From positions 1-24,293 of the forward strand of contig JAICMT010000001.1 in NCBI GenBank assembly GCA_025929125.1: a stretch of DNA of 24,293 bases. Direction: 5' to 3'. How positions within the stretch are numbered: the stretch's first letter is position 1; each line of letters starts with the position of its first letter. The translations under genes were made by a program, and so were the position numbers. Below, piece by piece: positions 8,904-16,798 of this stretch. The notes beneath the pieces are model-generated. The model did not search any database. It saw only the letters and a program-made list of their open reading frames with translations, and was not told where the DNA came from. Origin of the DNA: Acidobacteriaceae bacterium (GTDB lineage Bacteria > Acidobacteriota > Terriglobia > Terriglobales > Acidobacteriaceae).

Positions 8904-10423
8904 GCCCACGAAGAAATCAGTACGCCTGCATTTTTGCAGCAGATTTTCCATTGCAGGCACTCGTCCGGAGCCGTCCGGAGCTGGCTTCGGCTGCTTGTGC
9001 CGTTCTCGACGGAAAATTGTCAGCGCAAAAAGTCTGCTCGGCAAATGCCAAAGCTCAGGAACTAGGCGTACATCTGGGAATAACACGTGTGGAGTTGAAC
9101 ACCATCGCGTCTGTTGTTGTGTTGGAGCGGGCGCGGTCTGAGGAAGACTCAGCGCGGGCGTCCCTGCTGGAGTGTGCAGGTCGCTTCTCTCCTGCTATCG
9201 AAGAGAGAAGCAGTGACACAGCATTCCTGTGCGTTCTTGATATCACCGGGACGGATAAATATTGTGGCCCCCCCTCCATCCTGGGGAGAGCTCTGCTGGA
9301 TGCGGTGAAAGCAATCGGAGTGCAGGCGTGTGTCGCAGTCGCCGATAACCTCCATGCCGCGATCTGCATCGCTCGTGGGAATGCCACCTCGCAATATCCA
9401 ATAGTGGTGCGCCCGGGAGAAGAAAGAGCAGCATTGGCCTCTCTCCCGCTAACCGTGCTGGATCTCACAGAAGGCCAGCTTGAGACATTCTCTCGTTGGG
9501 GTATCCGGAGCCTTGGCATGCTGGCTGCCTTGCCGAACGAGCAGCTGATCTCCCGGTTAGGCCAGCAAGGAAACAAGCTGCAGCAGTTAGCCTCAGGAAC
9601 CTGGCAGCATCACTTTGTCCCTCTCGAGCAGGCCTTCACGCTGCACGAATCCATAGAGCTTGATTCTCCCGTCGAAGCTTCCGAATCCTTGCTCTTCCTG
9701 GTCGGAGCGATTTTGGAACGGCTGATTCTCCGGGCGACGAACCGAGTGCTGGCGCTGCTTTCCGTCACCATAACCCTGTCGATCGAGGGCGGCGGATCGC
9801 ATTCCCGCACAGTCCGGACCGCAGTGGCGTGCAATGATCGGCAGCTTTGGCTCAAATTAATTTATCTGGACCTGGAAGCGCATCCTCCGAATCGAGCTGT
9901 TCTTGCATTGCACATGACAGCCGAGCACGGCCCGGTCAAAAAAGTGCAGCTCGGGCTCTTCTCCGCACAACTGCCCGATATCCCAAAGCTCGATATCACC
10001 TTGGCTCGCATTCAGGCGATTGTGGGCGAGGGATGCGTGGGCAGCCCGGTCCTTCTGGATACGCATAAGCCGGATTCGTTCGCAGTCAAGCCCTTTGCTG
10101 TGTCTCTGGGGAGAGCTCCACGAAATCCTCCCGCAGCTAGGGCCGCACCTCTCGCTGCAATCCGGCAGTTGCGCCCTCCAGAGGCAACGACGGTCACTCT
10201 GTGTAACTCAAGGCCCACCGCGTTTTACTTCCGCAAGAGCCGCTATCGCGTAGAGCAGGCCTACGGTCCATGGCATGCCAGTGGCGATTGGTGGAGTGAC
10301 AGCCCGTGGCAATACGGCTCCTGGGACGTCATCGCAAGATCGGACGCGAACGCGCTTCTGTGCTGCAACCTTGTAAATCATTTGTCCCGCAACAGCTGGG
10401 AGGTGGCAGCGCTCTATGACTAA
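8900..10423 (+). CDS. imuB: ImuB, catalytically inactive Y-family polymerase relative
   Basis: A 507-residue Y-family (DinB-like) protein of the ImuB type. The N-terminal motif AADFPLQAL corresponds to the ImuB form PDWPV rather than the DinB metal-binding DMD. The region equivalent to DinB SxDE reads FLCVLDITGT, so the catalytic acidic pair is missing. A helix-hairpin-helix-like part follows (about 190-225, FSRWGIRSLGMLAALP), then a little-finger-like domain (about 240-400). The C-terminus holds the ImuB signature SGDWWSD and ends WEVAALYD. ImuB is known as a hub that binds the beta clamp and recruits DnaE2 and ImuA; it does not polymerise. The ATG at 8900 overlaps the imuA stop by four bases and is preferred to the in-frame GTG at 8885. 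The 3' end overlaps dnaE2 by 8 bp. Confidence 0.92.
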   Translation: MSPRRNQYACIFAADFPLQALVRSRPELASAACAVLDGKLSAQKVCSANAKAQELGVHLGITRVELNTIASVVVLERARSEEDSARASLLECAGRFSPAIEERSSDTAFLCVLDITGTDKYCGPPSILGRALLDAVKAIGVQACVAVADNLHAAICIARGNATSQYPIVVRPGEERAALASLPLTVLDLTEGQLETFSRWGIRSLGMLAALPNEQLISRLGQQGNKLQQLASGTWQHHFVPLEQAFTLHESIELDSPVEASESLLFLVGAILERLILRATNRVLALLSVTITLSIEGGGSHSRTVRTAVACNDRQLWLKLIYLDLEAHPPNRAVLALHMTAEHGPVKKVQLGLFSAQLPDIPKLDITLARIQAIVGEGCVGSPVLLDTHKPDSFAVKPFAVSLGRAPRNPPAARAAPLAAIRQLRPPEATTVTLCNSRPTAFYFRKSRYRVEQAYGPWHASGDWWSDSPWQYGSWDVIARSDANALLCCNLVNHLSRNSWEVAALYD

Positions 10424-13400
10424 CTACGTGGAGCTTCACGCCTCCAGCGCATTCAGCTTTCTGGAGAGCGCCTCAGCCCCCGAGGACCTGATCCAGCGAG
10501 CCGTCGATCTGGAAATGTCTGCCATGGCGCTGCTCGATCGAAACGGCATCTATGGAGCGGCGCAATTTCATCTTCACGCAAAGCGAAATGGAATCCGTGC
10601 GCACATTGGGGCAGAGGTTGCAGTCTCCAATTTTGGAACACGGCTGACTCCGCCGGCATGGCTGCCGCATCAGAACATCCCCGAGCCTGTGCGCCTGCCG
10701 CTGCTCTGCGAAACCAGAGAAGGCTATCAAAACCTCTGCCAGCTCATTTCAACGTTCAAGTTGAGAGAAGCACAAAAAGACGAAGGTGCAGCCAAGCTGG
10801 ATGACCTCTATAGCTATGCGCAAGGCCTGGTTTGCCTGACCGGGGGCGATGAGGGGCCGCTGGCCGCTGCGTTGATGCGTGGCGGAGAGCAGGCTGGCTG
10901 CAAGGTCGTGGACCAGCTCATCTCAATATTCGGCAGAGAAAATGTGTACATAGAGCTGCAGCGGCATCAGGAGCGCGAAGGCGAATGGCGCAACCAGGCA
11001 GCGCTCCGCATTGCGAACTCTCTTGGCCTTCCCGTGCTGGCCACCAATGGAGTCCGTTATGCCACGCCCTATGATCGCGAGGTTCTGGATGTCTTCACCG
11101 CAATCCGCAGCGGTACGCCGTTAGATAAGGCCGGCCGGCTGCTTACTCAGAATAGCCAACGCTACATCAGGAGCTCCGCGGAAATGGACCACCTGTTCCG
11201 CGATATACCCCAGGCGGTGGAACAGACCGCGGCGCTCTCTTCCCGTTTGCAATTTGAACTGACCAGCTTGGGATATGAATTCCCTCGCTATCCCCTACCC
11301 GACGGAGGAACCATGGATGAATTTCTCCGCCGTCGTGTGGAGGAAGGGCTGAAGCATCGATATGGCCACAAGATTTCCAGCTTGAAGGTCAGGGCGAAGA
11401 AGCAGGCGGAACATGAACTGGCTCTGATCGCAAAGCTTGGGTTCGCAGGCTATTTCTTGATTGTCTGGGATATCGTTCAATTCTGCCGTGGCAATGGCAT
11501 CTTGATCCAGGGGCGGGGCAGTGCTGCAAATTCGATTGTCTGCTATGTGCTGGAGATCAGTGCAATCGATCCCGTAGGCAAGGGGTTGTTGTTCGAAAGA
11601 TTTTTGAGCGAGCGTCGCGGGGAATGGCCTGATATCGATCTCGATCTGCCCTCCGAGGAAAAGCGGGAACGGGTAATCCAGTATGTGTATCGCCGGTATG
11701 GCGAGTTAGGCGCCGCCATGACCGCGAACGTGATCACATATCGCGGAAAATCGGCTGCCCGGGAGGTGGGCAAAGCTCTGGGCTTCGATGAGGACTCTCT
11801 GGCCCGGCTCTCCAGCCTGGTAAGCCAATGGGAATGGCGTGACAAGAGCGATACCATGGCCCACTCCTTCAGGAACGCAGGCTTCGACCTGAATCATCCC
11901 CGCATCGCGAAGTATCTGGAGTTGTGCATGAGAGTCCAGGGGCTGCCACGGCATCTCGGCCAGCACTCGGGTGGCATGGTGATCTGCCAAGGTGCGTTGA
12001 ACAAAGTGCTGCCCTTGGAACGCGCCTCCATGCCAGGCCGGACGGTGGTTCAGTGGGACAAGGAGGATTGTGCCGAACTCGGCATTATCAAAATCGATCT
12101 TCTGGGTCTCGGCATGATGGCGGTGCTCGATGATTGCATGAAGCTCATCTCCGAGCACTATGGCAGCCATGTAAGCCTGGCGAACCTGCCGGAAGACGAT
12201 GAGGTATATCGAACACTCCAGCAGGCCGATACCGTGGGAATGTTCCAGGTCGAGAGCCGCGCCCAGATGGCATCCTTGCCGCTCAACTATCCAAAGAAGT
12301 TCTACGACCTCATTGTTCAGGTGGCGATCATTCGGCCTGGCCCGATTGTCGGGAAGATGATGCATCCTTACATGCGTCGCAGGCAGGGCAAAGAGGAGGT
12401 GACGTATCCGGTTCCGATTCTGGAACCCGTCCTCAAGCGAACACTCGGCGTGCCGCTGTTTCAGGAGCAGTTGCTCCGCATGGCAATGACGGTCGCAAAT
12501 TTCTCCGGAGATGAGGCCGAAGAGCTGCGCCGCGCCGTTGGCATGCGCCGCTCCTGGGAGCGGATGAAAAATATCGAAGGCAAGCTGCGCGCTGGCATGT
12601 CTGCGAATGGGATCGCTACCGATATCCAGGACACAATTGTGGAGAACGTCAGCTCCTTTGCGCTGTACGGGTTTCCGGAGTCACATGCTGCCAGCTTTGC
12701 GCTGCTTGCGTATGCCTCGGCTTACTTCAAGGTCAAATATCTCGCCGCATTCGCCTGCGCCATCCTGAACAACCAGCCTATGGGCTTCTATGCGCCCGCA
12801 GTCATCGTCAAAGATGCTCAGCGGCATGGATTGAGAGTGAAGCCGATTGATGTGCAGAAATCGGATTGGCCATGCACGATTGAGCAGGAAGCGGATGGCT
12901 CTCCCTTGCTGCGCCTTGGCCTTGGGTATGCCAAAGGATTGCGGCAACAGGCTGCGGAGTCTCTGGTGCAATCTCGCAGGGAGCACGGCCCATTTTCCTC
13001 CGTCGAGGATCTCGCGGCTCGCGTGCCCCTGCTCAACCCGCGAGAGTTTACGCTGCTCGCAAATACCGGCGCGATGAATAGCCTAAAGGGAGTGCTGCAC
13101 CGCCGTGACGCGCTCTGGCAGGTGGAGCGCGCAGGCAAGCCAGAAGGCCCCTTATTGCATTCACTCCGTGAGCCGCAGGCCACAGAGGCGGCCGCTTCGC
13201 CTCTGTCACAGATGAGCACCGGTGAAAGGCTCGCAGCCGACTACGCCGAAACTGGGCTCACTCTCGGGCCGCATCCCATGCATTACCGGCGTGCCGAGTT
13301 GCAGCGCCGGCACAAGGTCCTTTCAGCCGCTGAGCTCAGGCACGTCAAAAACGGGCAATATGTCCGGGCCGCAGGATGCGTAATCGCTCGCCAGCGTCCC

Positions 13401-13631
13401 GGAACGGCAAAGGGTTTCATCTTTCTTTCCATGGAGGATGAGACCGGGATTGCCAATGTAATCGTCACTCCCAGCCTATATGACCAGGATCGTCTCGCGG
13501 TCACCCGCAGCAGATTCCTCCTCGTCGAAGGCCCGCTTCAGAGCCAGGACGGCGTCATCCATATCCGCGCGCGGCGGCTCACGCCCTTGGGCGATCAGGC
13601 CCTTGCGCTGCGCTCACATGACTTCCATTGA
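10416..13631 (+). CDS. dnaE2: Error-prone DNA polymerase III alpha subunit DnaE2
   Basis: A 1071-residue C-family DNA polymerase, the usual length for DnaE2. Domains in order: PHP (about 1-210, starting YVELHASSAFSFLESAS), polymerase palm and fingers, helix-hairpin-helix region (about 800-900), and an OB-fold (about 960-1055, RAAGCVIARQRPGTAKG). The palm has GRGSAANSIVCYVL and PDIDLD with catalytic Asp406 and Asp408; the third acidic residue is probably Asp631 in FYDLIVQV before IRPGPI. DnaE2 performs mutagenic bypass of DNA lesions with ImuA and ImuB, and the three genes form one translationally coupled unit here. The ATG lies within the end of imuB (8 bp overlap). It lacks the long C-terminal extension of replicative DnaE. 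Its stop is only 18 bp from the convergent hemE stop, with no clear terminator between them. Confidence 0.96.
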   Translation: MTNYVELHASSAFSFLESASAPEDLIQRAVDLEMSAMALLDRNGIYGAAQFHLHAKRNGIRAHIGAEVAVSNFGTRLTPPAWLPHQNIPEPVRLPLLCETREGYQNLCQLISTFKLREAQKDEGAAKLDDLYSYAQGLVCLTGGDEGPLAAALMRGGEQAGCKVVDQLISIFGRENVYIELQRHQEREGEWRNQAALRIANSLGLPVLATNGVRYATPYDREVLDVFTAIRSGTPLDKAGRLLTQNSQRYIRSSAEMDHLFRDIPQAVEQTAALSSRLQFELTSLGYEFPRYPLPDGGTMDEFLRRRVEEGLKHRYGHKISSLKVRAKKQAEHELALIAKLGFAGYFLIVWDIVQFCRGNGILIQGRGSAANSIVCYVLEISAIDPVGKGLLFERFLSERRGEWPDIDLDLPSEEKRERVIQYVYRRYGELGAAMTANVITYRGKSAAREVGKALGFDEDSLARLSSLVSQWEWRDKSDTMAHSFRNAGFDLNHPRIAKYLELCMRVQGLPRHLGQHSGGMVICQGALNKVLPLERASMPGRTVVQWDKEDCAELGIIKIDLLGLGMMAVLDDCMKLISEHYGSHVSLANLPEDDEVYRTLQQADTVGMFQVESRAQMASLPLNYPKKFYDLIVQVAIIRPGPIVGKMMHPYMRRRQGKEEVTYPVPILEPVLKRTLGVPLFQEQLLRMAMTVANFSGDEAEELRRAVGMRRSWERMKNIEGKLRAGMSANGIATDIQDTIVENVSSFALYGFPESHAASFALLAYASAYFKVKYLAAFACAILNNQPMGFYAPAVIVKDAQRHGLRVKPIDVQKSDWPCTIEQEADGSPLLRLGLGYAKGLRQQAAESLVQSRREHGPFSSVEDLAARVPLLNPREFTLLANTGAMNSLKGVLHRRDALWQVERAGKPEGPLLHSLREPQATEAAASPLSQMSTGERLAADYAETGLTLGPHPMHYRRAELQRRHKVLSAAELRHVKNGQYVRAAGCVIARQRPGTAKGFIFLSMEDETGIANVIVTPSLYDQDRLAVTRSRFLLVEGPLQSQDGVIHIRARRLTPLGDQALALRSHDFH

Positions 13632-13649
13632 GCTCTGGCGTGCAGCATC

Positions 13650-14990
13650 TCAAAACTGCTTCAGCTGACGCACCACCTGCAGCACGGACTCAACCGGAGT
13701 GCCAGGAACTATACCGTGGCCCAGGTTGAATATGTGGCCCGGCCGCCCGCCCGCAGCGGCAAGCACTTCCGCCACCCGCAACTCAATCACCGGCTCCGGC
13801 GCGAACAGCGTAATAGGGTCGAGGTTTCCCTGGATGGACACCCCATAGTCCAGCTCCCGCCACGTACGCTCGATAGGCGTCCGCCAGTCAAGGCCCAGCA
13901 CATCGCATCCGGTCTGCCGCATCAGTGGAAGAAGCGAAGACGTCTCCACTCCGAAATAAATCACCGGCACTCCCATTGCCTGGATATTCCGGATCAGACG
14001 GGTCGTCGGTGCGAGCGCATAATCCCTGTAGTCCGAGGGGGAAAGCGCGCCCACCCACGAATCGAAGACCTGGATCACATCGGCCCCAGCCTGCACCTGC
14101 TGTCCGGCATATTCGGTCAGTACGGTGACCAGCTTCTCCATCAGGATGGACCATGCGTCCACTCCCGGCGCCTGCGACAACACATCTGCACCCACTACAC
14201 CGCTGCTGTTTCGCGGCGAGTCATACATCAGCTTCTTCGTCTCGATGTAATTGCGGGAGCTGCCGCCTTCAATCATGTAGCTTGCGAGCGTAAATGGAGC
14301 GCCGCAGAAGCCGATGATCCCGAGCGTGTCTGGCGAAGGATGGCGCGCCTCCGTACGCGGGCGGTCGGCAAAATACGAGCTCACCTTTTCGATGCCACGG
14401 GCAACATAGCTGAGTTCAGCCGTGCGATCGGTACGCAGATTGCGCGCCTGCTCGGCGGTGCGCAGCGGAGTGTGGATTCTGGGTCCCTCATTCACCAGGA
14501 ACTCAAAATCGAGCCCCATCGGCGTCAGCGGCAGCAGCAGGTCGGCAAAGATAATCGCGGCATCCACACCTAGCCGCTCAGCGGCGGTGATCGTCACCTC
14601 AGCCGCAATATCGGGCGTCCGGCAGATATCCAGCAGCGAATGATGTTTGCGAACCGCCATGTACTCCGGCATGTACCGGCCCGCCTGGCGCAGGAACCAC
14701 ACCGGTGTCCGGTCCACGGGCTGACGCAGACACGCACGAACGAAGCGGCTACCGTTGGCCCCGGTAGCCGCTACAGTTTGGTCTGCCACGCCACGCGCGG
14801 CCTGGTCCACTGTGGTCACCGCCCGATTACGAGCTTCGGGATCAGCGCTTGAGTTCACCAATCTTTCATGCCCCGGGAAGGGGTTGAACTCGGCCAGTGG
14901 GTCAGCTTGTGTGCGGCCGGTGCCAGGAGGCGAGGCGGGTGAATTCTGCTTAATCAAAGGCTGGGGTCTCCCAACTTTTGAGCGTAGCAC
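13650..14990 (-). CDS. hemE: Uroporphyrinogen decarboxylase
   Basis: Converts uroporphyrinogen III to coproporphyrinogen III in cytoplasmic haem biosynthesis. The conserved enzyme begins near residue 81 of the longest frame (SRFVRACLRQPVDRTPVW) and carries RQAGRYMPEY, IIFADLLLPLTPMG with catalytic Asp150, GFCGAPFTLASYMIEGG, FDSWVGALSP, FGVETSSLLP, and IFNLGHGIVPGTP near the end. The whole catalytic core is present. The start is uncertain: no ATG occurs in frame before the core, and the longest frame opens with GTG at 14988-14990, adding about 80 residues rich in Pro, Ala and Gly. TTG (14859-14861), GTG (14856-14858) and GTGs further in are alternatives, none with a strong ribosome site. The gene converges on dnaE2 and lies downstream of the outer-membrane protein gene on the same strand. 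Confidence 0.92.
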   Translation of the reverse strand: MLRSKVGRPQPLIKQNSPASPPGTGRTQADPLAEFNPFPGHERLVNSSADPEARNRAVTTVDQAARGVADQTVAATGANGSRFVRACLRQPVDRTPVWFLRQAGRYMPEYMAVRKHHSLLDICRTPDIAAEVTITAAERLGVDAAIIFADLLLPLTPMGLDFEFLVNEGPRIHTPLRTAEQARNLRTDRTAELSYVARGIEKVSSYFADRPRTEARHPSPDTLGIIGFCGAPFTLASYMIEGGSSRNYIETKKLMYDSPRNSSGVVGADVLSQAPGVDAWSILMEKLVTVLTEYAGQQVQAGADVIQVFDSWVGALSPSDYRDYALAPTTRLIRNIQAMGVPVIYFGVETSSLLPLMRQTGCDVLGLDWRTPIERTWRELDYGVSIQGNLDPITLFAPEPVIELRVAEVLAAAGGRPGHIFNLGHGIVPGTPVESVLQVVRQLKQF

Positions 14991-15057
14991 TCCTGGAGCC
15001 GGACGCGAAAATCCGTCTCGTACTGCGGAGTCTCAGCCTCCGCAATTGCAAAAGCCG

Positions 15058-15630
15058 CTATCGTCGTCGGCGGCCGTGAATCGGCAAAACATAGCTGACG
15101 CCCACGTTCAGGGCTGCCGGCGTCAGTGCATCGGGGGCAACATTCCAATGCTGCGAAACAACATCGCCCCGCAGTTTAAGAGAGCGTGTCAGGTTGAACT
15201 CGGCTCCGCCTCCCACGCCCAACACGAAAAAGTTCTCCGAGGAAACGCCCACTCCGGTGTAATTGAAGTGGAGCGTGCCTCGCCCAGCAAGCACCAGTGC
15301 GTAAGGGTGAATGCCGTGAATCGACGTTTGCAGTTTCAGACCGCCCAGATACGTGTTCTCGTTGACGGTCCTCCCGGTAGCACGACTGAAGCGCGCTTCG
15401 AGCCCCGGTTGTACAAATCTGGAAATGAACCGTGTGTAATCCAATCCCAGTGAAAAACCATAGTCGTGCGTCTGCCCCCAGTCGGGACTGAGCATGGTGC
15501 CCTGAGCGAACCCATCAAATTCCGCTCCCCGTTGCACAGTGGGGAGCGCCTGTGCACCCCCCTGGATCGCTGCGCCTGTCAGCGCCGCAAAAATGATCCC
15601 GCAGAGTGCGCGGTTGAATTTTGACACCAT
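15058..15630 (-). CDS. Small outer-membrane beta-barrel protein
   Basis: A 190-residue exported protein. The N-terminus is a Sec signal peptide (FNRALCGIIFAALTGAAI, probable cleavage after GAQA near residue 27). The mature part is an alternating, aromatic- and Gly-rich series of strands (DYGFSLGLDYTRF, YLGGLKLQTS, PYALVLAGRG, FFVLGVGGGAEF, LKLRGDVV, ALNVGVSYVLP), as in eight-stranded OmpA/OmpX-type barrels (outer membrane protein beta-barrel family). It ends in HGRRRR rather than the usual terminal aromatic residue. The ATG at 15628-15630 is chosen over an upstream in-frame start because the signal peptide begins there and AGGAG lies just upstream, with short spacing (3 bases); the adjacent GTG at 15625-15627 is possible too. 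Ligand and role are unknown. Confidence 0.8.
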   Translation of the reverse strand: MVSKFNRALCGIIFAALTGAAIQGGAQALPTVQRGAEFDGFAQGTMLSPDWGQTHDYGFSLGLDYTRFISRFVQPGLEARFSRATGRTVNENTYLGGLKLQTSIHGIHPYALVLAGRGTLHFNYTGVGVSSENFFVLGVGGGAEFNLTRSLKLRGDVVSQHWNVAPDALTPAALNVGVSYVLPIHGRRRR

Positions 15631-15680
15631 CAGCTCCTGTCTGGAAGCTGCTGACGTGGGTTGGGCAGGTTCTCCCATCA

Positions 15681-15716
15681 CCCTCGTATGCAGCATTTAA
15701 GTTTCCCCTCGTATGC
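15681..15716. repeat. Pair of 11-bp direct repeats upstream of the outer-membrane gene
   Basis: CCCTCGTATGC occurs at 15681-15691 and again at 15706-15716, 25 bp start to start, in the 163-bp gap between the beta-barrel gene (minus) and purS. The position, about 50-85 bp before the ATG, suits regulator binding sites. No convincing -35/-10 pair is visible around them. The remainder of the gap shows nothing else. Confidence 0.5.
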
Positions 15717-15793
15717 AAGCCTGCGGAATCCCCAGTCAGAGGCAGCAATGTACAACTTTGAAGGGTGCGGATCGAATCAGCGAACTTCGGGCC

Positions 15794-16045
15794 CTAGGCT
15801 TCTACGTGATACGTGAACTCTTCAATCACCGGATTCGTCAGCACTTCGCGAGCAATGCGCTCTACCTCAGCCTCGGCAGACTTCACGTCGGAGCTGAAGG
15901 AATTGTCTAACGTCAGTTGAAAGTACTTGCCCTGGCGAACGTCGGAGACGCCTTTGTAGTTCATCCGGCGAAGCGCGCCGGCCACCGTTTGACCCTGCGC
16001 ATCGAGCACAGAACGCTTGAGGGTTACGTACACGTGGGCCTTCAT
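15794..16045 (-). CDS. purS: Phosphoribosylformylglycinamidine synthase subunit PurS
   Basis: An 83-residue protein matching PurS in length and motifs: KAHVYVTLKRSVLDAQG at the start, then GQTVAGALRRMNYKGVSDVRQGK, and a C-terminus of VLTNPVIEEFTYHVE. PurS is the small subunit that, with PurQ and PurL, forms the FGAM synthase complex in step four of purine synthesis; it bridges the amidotransferase and the synthetase. purQ and purL are not in this window, so the genes are unlinked or lie elsewhere. The ATG at 16043-16045 has no Shine-Dalgarno sequence, and a perfect TATAAT lies only 8 bases upstream, so the message may be leaderless. The gene is divergent from ppa. Confidence 0.93.
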   Translation of the reverse strand: MKAHVYVTLKRSVLDAQGQTVAGALRRMNYKGVSDVRQGKYFQLTLDNSFSSDVKSAEAEVERIAREVLTNPVIEEFTYHVEA

Positions 16046-16053
16046 AGCAACTG

Positions 16054-16059
16054 ATTATA
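16054..16059 (-). promoter_or_regulatory. purS: Consensus -10 box (TATAAT) for purS
   Basis: TATAAT on the minus strand, 8 bases before the purS ATG. The expected start of transcription is at or within 2 bases of the ATG. No good -35 is seen at 16-18 bp, so promoter strength is uncertain. Confidence 0.5.
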
Positions 16060-16182
16060 GATGGTGTGGAAGAGCTTTCCCTGTAGACTGGAGGAGCGTA
16101 CTTCCCGGGCCGCGAATTCTGCGCCGCGCGAAGACAGCATCCAAGAGCGTTGAAACCCCGGAACTAACGAGACCCGACCCAG

Positions 16183-16758
16183 ATGCCCAATTATCTTGAA
16201 TTGCCAACAGGCGACCAGAGCCCCGAGGTCGTCACCATCGTCATTGAGATCCCCCTCGAGGGAATCAATAAGTATGAGTACGACAAGAAGCTCGGTGTCT
16301 TCCGGCTGGATCGAAACCTGTACTCCCCGGTGCACTACCCAGGCGACTACGGCTTTGTGCCGAGCACCCTTGCCAGCGATGGCGACCCTCTCGACGCTCT
16401 CGTCCTCGTCGATGCGGCCAGCTTTCCCGGCTGCGTCATGGAGGCGCGTCCCATCGGCGTGCTGGAGATGACCGATCAGGGGGTGCTCGATGAGAAGATC
16501 CTCTGCGTCGGCAAGAACAATCCCCGCTACAAGGATGTCTGGAACTACTCTGAGATCTATCCGCACATGCTGAAAGAAATCACCCACTTCTTCGCCATCT
16601 ACAAGGATCTCGAAGGCAAGCGCGTGGAAGTCAGGGGCTGGGGCGATGCCTCCATGGCACGCAACAAGGTGCTCGAATCCCAGCAGCGGTTCAAAGAGAA
16701 CAAGGCCGCTCTCGAAAAGAGCGCCGGCGACAAGCTGCGCGAACCGGCACTGAAGTAA
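16183..16758 (+). CDS. ppa: Inorganic pyrophosphatase, family I
   Basis: A 191-residue soluble enzyme hydrolysing pyrophosphate to two phosphates, which pulls nucleotide, nucleic-acid and tRNA-charging reactions forward. Family I features: EIPLEGINKYEYDK, YPGDYGFVPSTLASDGDPLDALVL (the metal-binding Asp cluster and Tyr), and GVLEMTDQGVLDEKILCV, with a late KDLEGKRVEVRGW. Length is slightly above the approximately 175-residue E. coli form, owing to a charged C-terminal tail (QQRFKENKAALEKSAGDKLREP). The ATG at 16183 gives the normal family N-terminus. The Shine-Dalgarno match is weak. The gene is divergent from purS (137-bp gap) and converges on the permease gene, 40 bp apart, without an obvious terminator hairpin. 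Confidence 0.95.
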   Translation: MPNYLELPTGDQSPEVVTIVIEIPLEGINKYEYDKKLGVFRLDRNLYSPVHYPGDYGFVPSTLASDGDPLDALVLVDAASFPGCVMEARPIGVLEMTDQGVLDEKILCVGKNNPRYKDVWNYSEIYPHMLKEITHFFAIYKDLEGKRVEVRGWGDASMARNKVLESQQRFKENKAALEKSAGDKLREPALK

Positions 16759-16798
16759 AGCTTCCGGCACTCGCCTGATTCTCTAGACCCACCCGCAT

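Noticed and set aside
13716..14573. 285-codon plus-strand frame opposite hemE
   Set aside because: Rich in Arg, His and Gln with no domain; it is antisense to conserved hemE motifs.
16042..16770. 242-codon minus-strand frame over ppa
   Set aside because: It covers the whole of ppa in antisense and shows no family features.
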